Positions 48,237-60,049 of a stretch of 64,000 bases of DNA are shown in pieces; the stretch's first letter is position 1, and each line of letters begins with the position of its first letter. The translations under genes were made by a program, and so were the position numbers. This DNA is from Fasciolopsis buskii (lineage: Eukaryota > Platyhelminthes > Trematoda > Plagiorchiida > Fasciolidae), in NCBI GenBank assembly GCA_008360955.1, contig LUCM01007678.1, positions 134,353 to 198,352 on the forward strand, in the 5' to 3' direction. The notes beneath the pieces are model-generated. The model was given only the letters and a program-made list of their open reading frames with translations. It was not told the DNA's origin and did not search any database.

Positions 48237-48300
48237 TTTTATACTTGTCCGCAAGAAAAAGAGTAGGCGTACGAGTGGAAATCTTGCTCTAGCCAATTGG
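48237..48300 (-). promoter_or_regulatory. TATA and CCAAT core promoter
   Basis: Read on -, ccaattgg (48300-48293) lies about 50 bases before tataaaa (48243-48237). Initiation would be expected near 48210, about 95 bases before the ATG of the signal-peptide exon. An ATG at 48229 lies before the expected start of transcription. Confidence 0.5.
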
Positions 48301-49187
48301 AGTCCCCTTCTCAGGTGGGTCTGTGTGAGTGCGCCCTGTCCCGAGTAATCTGAATGCGTCAGATTTTTTGTGGAACCCATAGAGCCAACTCCGTGATTGG
48401 ACACGGACTATCTACGTGGGCACGTGTTGGGCGAACGACCGGTTCACCATTAATGGGGTTGCTCTAAGCCAAAAAGCTTCAGGCGAAAACTGCGTTTGGG
48501 AAAACTATTTCACCTCCCCCTCCTCCTGAGTGATTCTGCCACTGCGGAGTATGAGAATGTGCAAAGTCAGTCGGTCTCAGAGAAAGTGCTAATTTGGAAT
48601 TTGCTGTGCGGAAAACTGCTTGATTTGGCAGAGGATTGTCCTCTGGAGGGGTGGTACACAAATCAAAGATATATTTAGTTCAAGGCAGGAAAAGCCTGAT
48701 TTTCCAATTGGGACGAGTGAACTGGGAAACATTTTGCTAAGACACCGTGTCATGAAGGTATTTTATAGTATCACATTAGTTTTCGTTACCCTAGCGACGA
48801 AATGTGTCAGCCGGATGGGAAACGGAAACACGTACTCGTTTATTTCACATCTCTGACAATACATTCAGTAGTTCAGTGACAGAACCTGGGATTGTTCCCG
48901 TGAGCACGAGTAGAATGTTGACGCTGGCCTATTCAATTCATTTGAAATAGCGCTGACCGTCCAACTCAGAATACTCGATTCATGTCAGAACCGTCTTTTT
49001 AGTTTACTGGAACAGATATAGGCCAAAACTCAGTCCTGTTCAAATAAACTATGGAAAACTAAAGACATGTCGGAACCATTCACGCGCAGCACAAACTTCA
49101 TCCACGATTCTAACTAGGGAATAGCGAGGACACTGGAATTTTCCCGACTAACCGATTCAACCGAGACCATCAAATAGGTTTATTATA
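48301..49187. other. no supported gene
   Basis: This is the upstream flank of the 48.1-kb promoter. Open frames at 48479-48856 have no support. Confidence 0.4.
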
Positions 49188-49600
49188 TCAGTTAAGTTTG
49201 CTATCCAACATGTGCATGGTTTTTTTGAATCCGATAAACCCGGTTTGGACTAGCAAACCGATCGCATCAGACAGTTTGAGAAAAAAACATGTGATGCTGG
49301 AATTTTGTCGAAACTTCTCGGATGTCCATGAGAATTTACCTAGATGGTCAAATGACGGGAGTACTGGCATCTCATTTTTATCATTCGCTCTCATAACGAT
49401 CCCTGTCGTGTACAAAACCGGGTAGCCGTATTGCAGTGAGCAACGATGATCTTTGTGTTACCTGAATACTTACAATTTGGATTAAGTTGGGAAGATTTTT
49501 CGCAAACTAGAGGCAACTGTTTAAGTAATTCCGAAAAATGTTTGACAAACGTCCCAAAAGATTTCGTTGTCACGGTGTGTTCTCCATTTGCATTAGCTTC
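49188..49600 (-). CDS. possible two-exon host gene fragment, unknown
   Basis: On -, an open stretch ending near 49476 (CEKSSQLNPN) meets a gtaagt donor in phase 1. An acceptor (ttgtacacgacag) about 80 bases on resumes in the matching phase. It stays open for about 70 codons (WIVMRANDKNEMPVLPSFDH...) to a stop at 49190-49188. The start of the first exon is unclear and both strands are open here, so chance cannot be excluded. Confidence 0.22.
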
Positions 49601-49639
49601 GCAAAGTTGTTTGTCAATCGTGTTTCGATTTGATCATGA

Positions 49640-51047
49640 AAACTAACACGGAAAACAAAAAGTAAAACGACAAATAGTTTCAGTCCCGGGATAAGCTCAA
49701 ACGTACAACGAATTCCCAGGTGTAGAGACAACGAGTTTCTACAGAGATACGCGCAAATTACCAAATTTCATCACGTGTTTCTGTTCAACAAAATCGATGT
49801 CTACAATGCCAAAGAACAGATGTATTCTCCTTTAGAAATTCTATTAGTCAACCCATTGAGAAAAAGTAAAAGGAGCATGTGGGAGGGATGTGTTGAAAAT
49901 ATTCTGTCTCTTGTAAGGAATAAAATATATAAGCATGTATCTGATCTACTGAGCGAAAAGCACGAGTGCGCCTAGCTTAACGTAGGCTTCGGAATGACCG
50001 AATTCCGAACCTTGATACAACGTTCAAATAGACAACTTGTTATACGGTGAGAACCGAGCAACGTTCAGGTATGCTACCAGAATTCGAAGAAAACTTGACT
50101 GCCTGCCTAGTATAGTGAAATACCAGAAAATCGAGAGATCCCTTTCTTTAAAAAGACTGTCAGGGAGCACAGATGTTTTGACTGCATCGAAAAGTTACAT
50201 GTCCCGGATAAACTATTATTTGAATTTATGCTTGAAGCATAAGTGCCGTGTAGGAGGACATTTTCCATAGCCACTAGGGCCCATTATATGGGGAAATGAG
50301 GAGGTGGGAAGAGCGGCAACCTGTGACCTTGAAACGTCGAGCGCCACGTAGAGTAATGAGAACAGTGAATGAAATCCTCTGATTAGCCTTTTCACTCGGC
50401 AGCTGAAGCTCTCAGGGAACTCGCGAGTTCCCTTGATTTGGACTTCGAGTTTGCCAACCAAATATGTGAACGACAGGGTTAAAGTTTGGTCCACGGACGA
50501 TGCATCCCCGGAACTGTCGGGAATTGTCTATAAGTTTTGTTTCTGATGCAAACAAAAAATATGGAGATTCATATGCAAATTCTGTCTACTTGTTTGTCTG
50601 CCTGTCCGTCCATCTTGCGAGATATTAAGTCCCATTACAGCCAAACTATGATTGGAATTGTTAAAACTGACGAAGGTATGTATTGTCTTAGTGGTACTAT
50701 CATGAATTCAGCTCCCGGTGTGAAAGCGCACATTAGCAGCGTATTTCGCTGCCCCGAAATTTGCATCGTTTCGCGGTCACTCCTAGTGTTGTTGTTCCAC
50801 TACGAGACAAAAATTCATGCGTCGCGATATCATTCACAAGATTCAGAACTCAGTGTAGCACACGAGAACTGAGAAAATGGGAGAAACATAAACTTTTTAA
50901 AATTTTCTAGCGGATGAAATATCGAAAAAATTTCATAAGAAGAGCCGTGTGTGGGATGAACAAGGAAACTGACCAAAGAACACAATCAAATAGAAGAATC
51001 ATTCCACTGTATATCATACGGACTCCACAATGGCAAGCCTGAATGAT
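49640..51047. other. no supported gene
   Basis: A + frame open from 49640 to 49975 and others at 50037-50872 have no recognisable product. Nothing else was identified. Confidence 0.3.
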
Positions 51048-51642
51048 TTATGGGAAACGTCTATGAAACCAGATCACCAAATTGGAATAGTGGTCTACAG
51101 CTGAAGAGATCGGACCACCCATGTCGATCGTCGTTCCTCCAGATTCAGAGATCAGGTCGACAAAGGCCAAGCAGTAAAATGGACGTCTAGTTGCAAGGTC
51201 AAATCCATTGAAAAGGCCAGAGTTCAAAGCCGATGACACATACTGTCCACATATAGTGACCATATCACCTTGACCGATCGTAGAAACGTTTGTGATTTGG
51301 ATACCAAGCTCAGCCACCGGAAACTCACGAAAACCACCAATTCAAGCTATGCCCAACACAGATTTTTAAAGTCACTGAACACGATACTAGGTAAAATCTT
51401 GGTTTATCGAATAACGGCACATTAGAAAAGGCTCAGTTTCTCTTTCATCCTTCTGCTGTTTTCTCCAGCTTGAGTGATTATTCCATTGAAAAATTCTGTA
51501 TGACCAGCTTTTGCGAATAGTCGACGTGGCGAAATTCAATAACCCATCTCTCACAAAAAAGAAGAAATAACAACTTACGTTTTGCAAGGTCCAGAGGAAC
51601 TCGCGAAGCCAAGCGCCACGGGCAATATTTTGCCCTGTACGT
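51048..51642 (-). CDS. candidate terminal two exons, unknown protein
   Basis: Exon 51642-51579 follows a long pyrimidine tract ending tttgaag and stays open (RTGQNIARGAWLREFLWTLQ). It ends in phase 0 at gtaagt. After a 255-base intron an acceptor (ttttcgtgag) starts an exon at 51323, open for 91 codons to TAA at 51050-51048. The second peptide has an uncharged, Gly/Ser/Ile-rich composition with a single Cys pair (TICGQY and FYCLAF). No family was recognised. The acceptor of the last exon has only a weak pyrimidine tract. Confidence 0.3.
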
Positions 51643-52149
51643 CTTCAAATGAAATAAGAAAGGAATTGGTTTTTTCTTTGTTCATTCGAACGATTTATCA
51701 AATGAAAAAGCAAACTGCATTGCCCAAATTCGAAAATGGAAAAATGTCCTGCAACTTCTACATAGCAGATAATCGTGGGCTATTTCACATCGAACCCGTC
51801 AATGGAGAACGAAATATAATCAACGAGCACAGAATGGCCTCAGCTGTAGACATCATCCGGGATTTCACCAGTTTTGATAACCTACTCCGGACTTTGTAGA
51901 TTATTCCGAACGCGTCAGTAACATTCATTACGTTGAAATCAACCAAGTACGAACACACAGCACGGATGATAGTTTTAATCGTTCCTATGTTTAACTAAGA
52001 CGGGTGGTGTTCAAGAACCCGTTCAGATAGGCCAGGTGAATGAATATACACAGAATGGGGCCATAGAATACGGCACACTATCTTTTAGGCGTGACTACAC
52101 GAGTGACTTTGATGTGAACAAGATTTACAATTTTGCTGCGTGGAACATC
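51643..52149. other. no supported gene
   Basis: The + frame 51582-51899 overlaps the candidate exon on the other strand and continues into this stretch. It has no splice support or recognisable product. Confidence 0.3.
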
Positions 52150-53220
52150 TTATCGACAGCACCGGACGATCTGATAGATGACGTCCGCTGGAGTGTCACC
52201 CTTAAAGAGCAAACTTATGTACAGGGTTTTCTTTTCCACAGTCGCCTTTCTATGTCTTTCTTCAAACTGTCCCATGGTCTTCTCAGTGAAACATTCAGGA
52301 TAGCCGTTCTGCCGAAACACATTCCGTAGGAAAAGGAGCTCCTTCTTTATAGTATTTTCAGTACAGATTTTCCGTGCCCTATTGACTAAGCAATGTATTA
52401 GGTTTCGTTTTACTTTAAGCGGCAAAAACTGCTGAAGTGAATATACTGTCCGTTCCGAGTAGCTTTCCTGTGTACGGGCAATCTTATGGAACCATCCGCT
52501 CGACGATTTAGGCAAACATCCAAGTATGCTATCCTGTCATTTTCTTCCTTTTCAAGTATGAATTGGACATTTCGATGGGCCTTGTTGAATGTGTGCAGCG
52601 TGTGTGTGATATCAACGTCCTCGACCACCACGTAAATAATATTGTCTATATAACGTTTGCAGAGTATTTTCTAGTTTTGCCATAAAGACGTCAGCGAATA
52701 GTGGCCCCAGAGGAGATTCCATTGTCACCTCATCTTTTTGATGATAAACATTCCCCTTGAATTTGAATTGCACATTTTGTGTGCACGTGGACAGAAGTTG
52801 CCTCAGTTCCTGCACTGGAACACCTACGTCGATATTGTTCTCAACAATGGATTCGTACAGGGAATCAATTGTTTCACTGATCGGTACGATTGTGAATAGC
52901 GAGGTAAGAACACGTGAGAACATTCGCTTTCCCGGAATTTCTAACTTTCTGACGCTTTCTACGAAATCGAAGGTGTCCCGTAAGCAGTGTTTTGAGACTG
53001 TTAACCTCACCGGCTCCAGCAAACCAGTTAGCCACTTTGTTACCATGTAATACGGCGAGGAGCTCATGTTTAGGGTAGGTCTCAAAGGCACTCCCGTAAA
53101 GTCTCGGAACACTTGTCTCGGTTGGTAGGAACCGTTCAGACGCAGTTGCGTCTATGATCCTATTATGTTTCAATAACCGTTCATTTTTGGACAGATTTTT
53201 CTATCTGCATCGTCTTAAAG
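52150..53220 (-). mobile_element. Penelope-like element, 5'-truncated
   Basis: On - the order is PLE RT from the PRLYG box (about 53125) through thumb to a FLPLKVKRNLIHCLVNRARK segment and LFKGDTPADVI (near 52200). The GIY-YIG endonuclease should follow but was not seen. The upstream end at 53220 abuts an RTE fragment on the opposite strand. It is more similar to the 36-kb copy than to the 45-kb copy: the ...RNLI-CLV-RARKICT... segment is nearly the same. Confidence 0.8.
52410..53173 (-). pseudogene. PLE reverse transcriptase (YIDN)
   Basis: Segments in order: SVPRLYGSAFETYPKHELLA (LPKTHK region), SSPYYMVTKWLTGLLEPV, then VLTSLFTIVPISETIDSLYE (motif A; the catalytic Asp of SFDV is lost). They continue with KFKGNVYHQKDEVTMESPLG and PLFADVFMAKLEN (motif B), then, after one shift, KRYIDNIIYVVVE (motif C, where YVDD has become YIDN). 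Motifs A and C are both inactivated. Confidence 0.8.
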
Positions 53221-53465
53221 ATGACTGCTGGATCTGAGAACACATCACCTCAGCGTATGAAGCTCAGTAGACTTTGTTGGTTGAGTAACGTGTTACGTAT
53301 GGGGAGTAGTTTTCTATCACACCGTGTCGTATGTCCCATTCCTCCGACGGAGTATAAGAAGCCACGTAGAGATCATCAGTTGACCAGTCAGTGTGGAATG
53401 AGGAAATATACTGTGAACATAGGCAAAGAATATGTCTTACGTCTAAGCAATACTTCAAAGAGTAG
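53221..53465 (+). pseudogene. RTE-type LINE copy D, C-terminal fragment
   Basis: The frame reads RMKLSRLCWLSNVLRMGSSF, equal to RLKLSRLRWLGHVLRMxxHR, then KKPRRDHQLTSQCGM. At the DNA level 53227-53410 is nearly the same as the reverse complement of 56105-55930 (copy C), so the two copies form an inverted pair 2.6 kb apart. Confidence 0.75.
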
Positions 53466-53504
53466 CATGGGAGATTCTTTTATTTTTTACTTCTTTTATC
53501 AGTG

Positions 53505-53665
53505 AAATAACAGCGTACATCATTTTTAAGGACGAGGGCTGCGGCCGACAGAGGGATACCAAATGGAGAAGTTGACTGGCGGTGGACAGATTCGAAACCC
53601 GATACCTTCGTGCTTTCAAGTACCACGACCTTATCCACCTGGCCACCGCTGTTGAGTGCACGATC
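53505..53665 (-). repeat. tRNA-derived SINE, family 1
   Basis: On -, box A ggccaggtggataaggtcgt and box B gggtttcgaatctg (53600-53587) are followed by a tail with aaaaatgatgtacgctgtta, then tttcactgataaaagaagt. This is a good match to the 57.7-kb copy. Confidence 0.7.
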
Positions 53666-53669
53666 AAGG

Positions 53670-55079
53670 ATGACTCAAAACTGGGTACCCATCACAACAG
53701 GCCCAGTGAAAACTACACGAGAAAAACGTTTCACACTGGTGATTTGTGTCTTCGTTTAGTAGATATTTAATACAGGATTTCCGGTTGACGGAAACTCATT
53801 TTGTGCTTTCATCCTCAAGCACATTTGAGATGTGAGCTTCGTTGATCATGCCACACATACTCGGCTCGTCGCATTATGAAATACCACTCTAAATGTGTTG
53901 GAAATGGACGCACTTGGTCGGATCTCGTCGATATTAATTGGCATATGCGAAGAATCAAGTTACCACATACGGTTCATTTTAGAAATTCTATGCGTTCATA
54001 AACACGTGTGATTGTAGATTAGATGGAATTGGGCTGTATTCTTGTCTGTCCCTCAGATATCTACGACACATTCGCATGAGCGTTGGTTCAACACAATGTC
54101 CGCATCAGGGGGATTGTAAGTTACCCACCAGTGAAAGTCAATGGGAAGAAGAAAGTTTGTCGAAATCACACAAATTTTTCGGGCCACATTCATCAAACTT
54201 CCTAACTCTACCGCAAAATTTATCATCCGCCCGAATTCGAAACATGTCAAATTCACCTATTCATCTTATACTACTGAAGAAATCGTTTTTTTCTTTTTTG
54301 TCGAAGCAAACCATTTTGTGTTGGAATATTATCAACCTGATACTTAGAATTTGCTAATAGTGTGTTGTCGTTTTATAAATGCGACTGGGAAAGTGCATGG
54401 CTTCCGGTTTTCTTTACTATTTAAAACAATAACATATCGTTTGACAATTACAAACCCAGTCTTTACGAAACCATTAGCCCGTTCTCTCTTCGACTTGCTT
54501 GGCGCCTCGTTCGAATTGAAGCACCAAACAATGGTTACTTTCAAATGGCTTCAACAATTTGAAATCAAAACTAATAATAATAAATAAGTAATAATAATTC
54601 GAGAACATTTGAGCACCGTGTGTGTGTGTGTGTGTGCGTGCTTTTCTGAGTTTTTACTTGGTGGATTTGAGTAAGTGGTGACAACATTTGACTGTTTATC
54701 TTCGAGGTACGACGACATTCCACAAAGAAAAAATATTACTTTCCGTATTTTTCTCTTGGCCAAATTTCTATTTCCGGATAGGATTGGACTAATCAAACAA
54801 AATGTAACTAGTCCAAATGAAGATCAGTGAACTGTAATAAAAAAAATCGTCAGAGAAGGAAACTGGTCTGTTCAAAATTCTTTCAAATAACCTTGCCAAA
54901 ATCTACTGGAAAATTGATTGACAAACATGGTTGCCTTTTCCGAACATGTTGATTCGACTGAGTTGCATTTATCTTGCACAGAAGTAGTGTGAAAGAAATT
55001 GGCAGGCAAGCACTTGTCAAAAGAATTCTTCTCACTCGGAAATCCTTGGCCGTTAGGAAATTTTACGAGTCTCCCGGCA
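53670..55079. other. no supported gene; GT repeat
   Basis: AT-rich sequence with overlapping open frames on both strands, none supported. A GT microsatellite occupies 54618-54640 and an AAT-rich tract lies near 54566-54590. Confidence 0.35.
54618..54640. repeat. GT microsatellite
   Basis: A run of GT dinucleotides ends in gcgtgc. Confidence 0.9.
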
Positions 55080-55235
55080 GCAGCCAAGCGGATAAGCTCA
55101 TGGCGTTTGGACGTGATAGTCGCGGGTTCGAATCCTCCTATCGCCGATCAACCTTTTGCTGGCCTGTGTCCCCTTTCTGAAAAATGTTGTATATTGTTAG
55201 TTCATTAGTAAACGAAGTAAAAGATGGAAGAAATA
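55080..55235 (+). repeat. tRNA-derived SINE, family 1
   Basis: Head gcagccaagcggataagctc, box B cgggttcgaatcc (55122-55134), and tail tgaaaaatgttgtatattgt, then tagttcattagtaaacgaagtaaaag. Confidence 0.7.
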
Positions 55236-55284
55236 AAATTCCAAAAGATACGAATAGGCGGATACGTGACTGTGATTTTCGATG

Positions 55285-55480
55285 ACAGCCATTTTATCAT
55301 ATATCTCTACACTTCCTTTATTACTGGAACGGTAATGTACACCGTTTACTGGTGGAAGATCACTGCCAGTAGTGGGCTGCCAAGTGGGGAAGTTGATCGG
55401 CGCTAAGGGGATTCGAAACGGCGTCCTTCACTTTATGATGCCACGTCGTTGACCGCTTGATCATCACCGGTCTATCATGA
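55285..55480 (-). repeat. tRNA-derived SINE, family 1
   Basis: On -, box A gatcaagcggtcaacgacgt and box B cgtttcgaatcc (55421-55410) are followed by ccccacttggcagcccacta and a tail with gttccagtaataaaggaagt. It lies next to the + copy, giving a head-to-head SINE pair. Confidence 0.65.
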
Positions 55481-55774
55481 ATCGGCTTACGGATAAGAAG
55501 TCATTCGATTATTTGGGAGTGCTAAGTTATTAATGAAACGATTGATTTGTTTTGAAAAGCAAAATAAACTATGATCATGTCCTTGTTCATGGGGCATCAG
55601 GAACGGATGTATCCTTTGTGATATTCAAAATATCCTGCGTTCCTAACTCACCGACTGCTGCCTTTGTCCCCGGTTTACATGCTTCCATGAAATTAGTGGA
55701 CCTACTCAGGAGGAGACGTAAAAGAACGCCGCAGTAGACAACACATCGAATACAGTCCAATTGTGCAGACCCAT
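55481..55774. other. no supported gene
   Basis: Flank between the SINE and RTE copy C. A 61-codon + frame (55552-55737) has no support. Confidence 0.4.
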
Positions 55775-57275
55775 TTCATCAATCATTTTGATTTGACACA
55801 AAATGACAAGACGATCGCGGTTCGTTGCCATAGTATTCGATGTCCCCAGCCAGCTAGTCCACGGATCTTCGGGACCCGAACCATAAAGATGAGAGACACA
55901 TACTTAACCTGAGTTCGTTATACAATTTCTCATTCCACGTTGCCACGTCTGATGATCTCCACGTGGGATCTTGTACTCCGCAGGAGGAATGGGACATACG
56001 ACACGGTGTGATAGACAACTACTCCCCATACGTAACACGTTACTCAACTAACAAAGTCTACTAAGCTTCATACGCTGAGGTGATGTGTTCTCAGATCCGG
56101 CAGTCGACATCAGCTGCTACTTCGTCATTCTATCCAGTCCCATCCATAACAAGTAAACGTCCATGATCAGAATCCTCCAAGCAACGAATATCTCAGAAAC
56201 GCATCCATGCAGCGCAACCATATAGCACAAATGAGGCCACTGCAACACCACACACTAGATGCTCTAAATTCAGTGAAATGTGAAGTCAACGTCACAAGTG
56301 CTTCAGCTGAGCACATGCTGCTCCTGCTTTGGAGATAAACGCGCTCACGTCCACTACCTTACAATCACTCTTCAACAAGCAGCAGTCGAGATAAATGAGA
56401 CGGTCAACTATCATCGGTTCTTCCCCATCCAAAATCAAGTTCAGAACTACAGTCGGCTACTCCCATGACAGTTCATTACACTTTCAAGGTGCGAACCACA
56501 CCCCGAAATGATCTACAGCACTCATGAGTCTGTCCAGTACAACCCGTGCATTGCCTGCAAATTCGAACAGTCAAATGACGTTGTCTGCGTAATCTAGGTC
56601 ATGCAGCCTCATCCCATTTGCCAGTTCCATACCTACATCCCGGAGACCTCCAAAAGTATCCTCCACTAACTCAGCCACAATACAGTCCAACGCGAATGAG
56701 GAAACGCGACACCCTAGTAGAAAACCAATAGTAATGTTTTGTATGAATATGCGTAGCCCTCAACAGGTTCATGAAATTCGGTGGCATAGAACTACGGTGG
56801 ATAGCAATGAATAGTGCTATCCAGTCGAAGGAGTCGGTCATACCTTCCATTTTGATTAAACCTACCATCATATCGGCTGCGTGTGTCAGACGCGTTTAGA
56901 GTAACTTCCGTGGAGTGAACATCCGCACAAGGCCAGCTTGAGCTGGACGAAATCCAACATTCCCTTCTCGGATTTTAATCTCGTAAACCGGCGTCAAGCA
57001 GTTCAGCATCATCAAAACACAATAAGTGCTTAGTAACCATTGCAGTGAAATCAATCCTATGATGATTGATACAGTCCCTGCGTACCCATATTGGAGATGG
57101 TTACAATCAGTGAGTCGTCCCACGATAATGGAATACGGTCTTCGTTGCAAATTTCACGGAGCAAGGAGGAAAGTGCTGTTAACATGGACTCACCACCCAG
57201 CTGGAACAGAACTGGAGAGGCTCTTCGGGAAAGACCATATTTTCCCTGATTTCCATTCGCACTCACGAGACGCAT
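55775..57275 (-). mobile_element. RTE-type LINE copy C
   Basis: On - the copy starts in the endonuclease-RT linker (FQLGGESMLTALSSLLREIC; then RIPLSWDDSLIVTISNMG, near 57200-57090). It runs through fingers and palm (MPPNFMNLLRATHIHT) and the catalytic region near 56600. The C-terminal domain (AQLKHL, LYGCAAWMRF near 56220; LSNVLRMGSS near 56040) ends with a RSCHFVSN-like tail and stop near 55780. The endonuclease is missing. Many frameshifts occur. Confidence 0.82.
56500..57275 (-). pseudogene. RTE reverse transcriptase, copy C (YADN)
   Basis: Fingers and palm are readable in several frames. Motif A is altered to a TDSFDWIALF segment where LDLKAAFDSVD is expected. Motif C reads LDYADNVI then a stop, then LFEFAGNARVVLDRL, where LDYADDIxLL is expected. 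The second catalytic aspartate (56600 region) is therefore Asn. Confidence 0.78.
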
Positions 57276-57599
57276 TCTAAAAAATCGCAGCAGCAGAGGT
57301 CGGAATAACTACATTAGCACTAGGGCAATTAGACTGCTCCCTGAAATGTTCAGTCTAAAGATCTAGTCTTTTCTATCTACTGTGAATGAGTTCTCCGTTC
57401 CTATCGCACACGACTTCACTAACCGAAATTCGCCGGTGTCGCCCCCCAGTGTCGCGTATTAATTTAAACAGTTTTTGACTTTTATTTGAAGCAATCCTAC
57501 TTTCATTCCTCTGGCTACCCTAACTTACATGTTTTCACGGTCATCTTTAAGGCTAATCGTCAAATGACGCTGCAGCTGCAGTCACATCTTATTTACCTT

Positions 57600-57790
57600 T
57601 TATTTTATCTTTTACTTCGTGCAATAATGAAATAACAATGTACAGCATTTTTCAGGAACTGAACCGAGGCCAACAGAGGGCTGTCAAGTGGGGACGTTGG
57701 GCGGCGGTGGGAGGAATCGAACCCACGATCTCACCGTCCAAATGCCACGACCTTATCCACTTGACCACCTCCAGCCATTTAGGGAGATGG
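57600..57790 (-). repeat. tRNA-derived SINE, family 1 (best-preserved copy)
   Basis: On -, box A ggtggtcaagtggataaggt, then cgtgg. Box B is gtgggttcgattcctcccac (57729-57710), followed by ccccacttgacagccctctg and the tail tgaaaaatgctgtacattgt, then tatttcattattgcacgaag, then taaaagat. It can serve as the reference for the family in this window. Confidence 0.75.
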
Positions 57791-60049
57791 CGTCCACACC
57801 CTGCCAGAACCAGTGATTCTTGAAAGATCCAGTGATTCTGTAGGATACCGGAATCAAACACACAGCAAAAACCTGCTGCCAGATGCATCGCCTGCTTGAT
57901 TCCGTCTCATTCCTCATTTACGATGGTGACTTTGATTATGTAAAACTCACATGGTTCCTGTCTGATTCCTAACAAAATATCAAGCTTTTCACTGTGGTCC
58001 TTCTTCTTAGCTTTCGCAAAATTTGTTGTTCTGTTTCAACGCAAATGGAAATGGTTCCAACTAGTCGACGCGCCTGCACCAAATTGCTAAACGCTCGAGT
58101 GCCAATTGACTGTTGGATTCTATCTTTCGATCGTCCGGGTAAGAAGCTGATGATGATGAATGTTTAGTAATGGTGATCGAGCGGATAAAAGGTTTGCGTT
58201 ATTCGTGGATTATTTATTCATTTATTTATTCGAAACAAAACTCCAATCCTTTCTCCTGTTTCATGCTGCTAACCTAACAATTACGAAACTGTCTGAAGCC
58301 AGCTCTAACTTCTTTGAAAGCAAAACCCACTAAACGAGAACTAGGATAAACGAATGTTTAGTCTGGACCCAAATACCTGAGTCGCTCTCTTCCATCTCGT
58401 TTTTTAATGCTGTTTTCATGGCAGCGAGAGAAACAAAAGTACATTCTGATTTGGATGAAAATGGGAAGAAATCGAAAAAGCTTACAGTTAGACCAATAAA
58501 TAACCGTTGTCATTTGAGTTCTAAGTTTAAACAAAGCATTTATAGTGTTGTTTATTTGGCCACGAACCCGGGAGTTTGCAAGACCAATTTCTAATTATAA
58601 CTAGTTTTCTAACCCCTAATTTTCCAGGCTTTGTTTAGCTAAAAAAAAATGGAATATTGTCCACCATCCCATAGTTTGTTCCATCATTAGTCCCCTAATT
58701 CCTCGTACGTTGCCCCACATTGGTCACGGACGAATAGGGAGGAGTTTTGAAACTACCTGATAGGAACCCGGCTTGGTCCCGTAATTCACACAAACGGACA
58801 GCGCGAGTAGACTGGCCGATTTTCCGGTCCCAGTCCAATAAAAAGCTGTAACTCGAACCTGTGAAATTAACAGTCGTCCAAGTTTTCACCTTCTAATTTT
58901 CCATGTTTGCTCTCCAACCGCGTGAAACAAAGAATCCATTTGATGGTTACTAAGGGACAAGCGCGAACAACATGGACACATGAATCAACCACGGGTTAGG
59001 TGATTTGAACAATAAATCCGAAAACAATTACATGTTTGTGTACCTGCATTACCCCTATCCATCAAACTTGCCGAACTAGCGAGAGGCTCCCGTTTAATTA
59101 TGCAACAATCGTTCTACCGTGCGTGAACAGGTGGCCTTATACAATCTATAGAATGGATTCGTTGGCAGCGTTGCATTTTTAACTAAATGGGTTTCATTTC
59201 GCTAATTAATCCTGAGGTTGTGTATTTGCCTGTTTTTTTTTCTGAAAACGGAGCATGATCAAGCGATATACTTCGGGCCTAGAATGAGTCAAATAATAAC
59301 TACCCATGGTAATAATATTTCACCTTACATGTTTTCTACTACACTGGAAAACGATGTGCCGTGTGATACTTTGGCACTGATCAAGGGATCAGCATCACCG
59401 CGTTTCAACCTGAAGGTCATGCTTTCGAATTCTCTCACCGTCAGCAAACTTTCTCATTGGGCAACTCTCTTTCGCCTTCAACTTCCTTCCCTGAAATGAT
59501 ACACATTCTCGTCGCCTTATTGAAGAAGCTTAAAGGAAAGAAATGAAGATAAAAGAAAGCATGTAATGAACGAATGTTTCGGTTGTCCTTCTCGATCCAC
59601 GTTTACAGTCTTGGGAAAAGTAACCCAAGGTATCCGAAATGTCGGCTCATTGCATTTATTCCCGAGCATGGGATATTTATCACATTTAAAGTCTTTCAAA
59701 CCCCCAATATGATGTTCCAACTGAAAAGTCTTTATCGGTCAACTTATCTCGCGCATGGGTCAAGATAAACTTGCTCGCGTTTGGCCAACCGTTTTAAGTT
59801 AGCTGCATAAAATTTTGCACAGGCAATGCGCCATCCAATCCATGATGACGGAAAGAACTGCAATGAGGAAAACAGCAAAAAATGCCCTGTGTACAGTTGG
59901 CCTTACGTGTGATGACACTTCCATTCTCCACATTTACAACTTTGGTTGTTCATCGGGAAGCATGTTTCGTCAGTTGGCTTCATGCCATGCGGTTGCCCAA
60001 GCTAAATGGAGCTGTTGACTTCAACCTTAACTTATGAAGATAGAGTCTC
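57791..60049. other. no supported gene
   Basis: Open frames at 58695-58889 (-), 59218-59499 (+), 59517-59768 and 59815-60018 have no recognisable product, splice logic or promoter. Confidence 0.35.
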
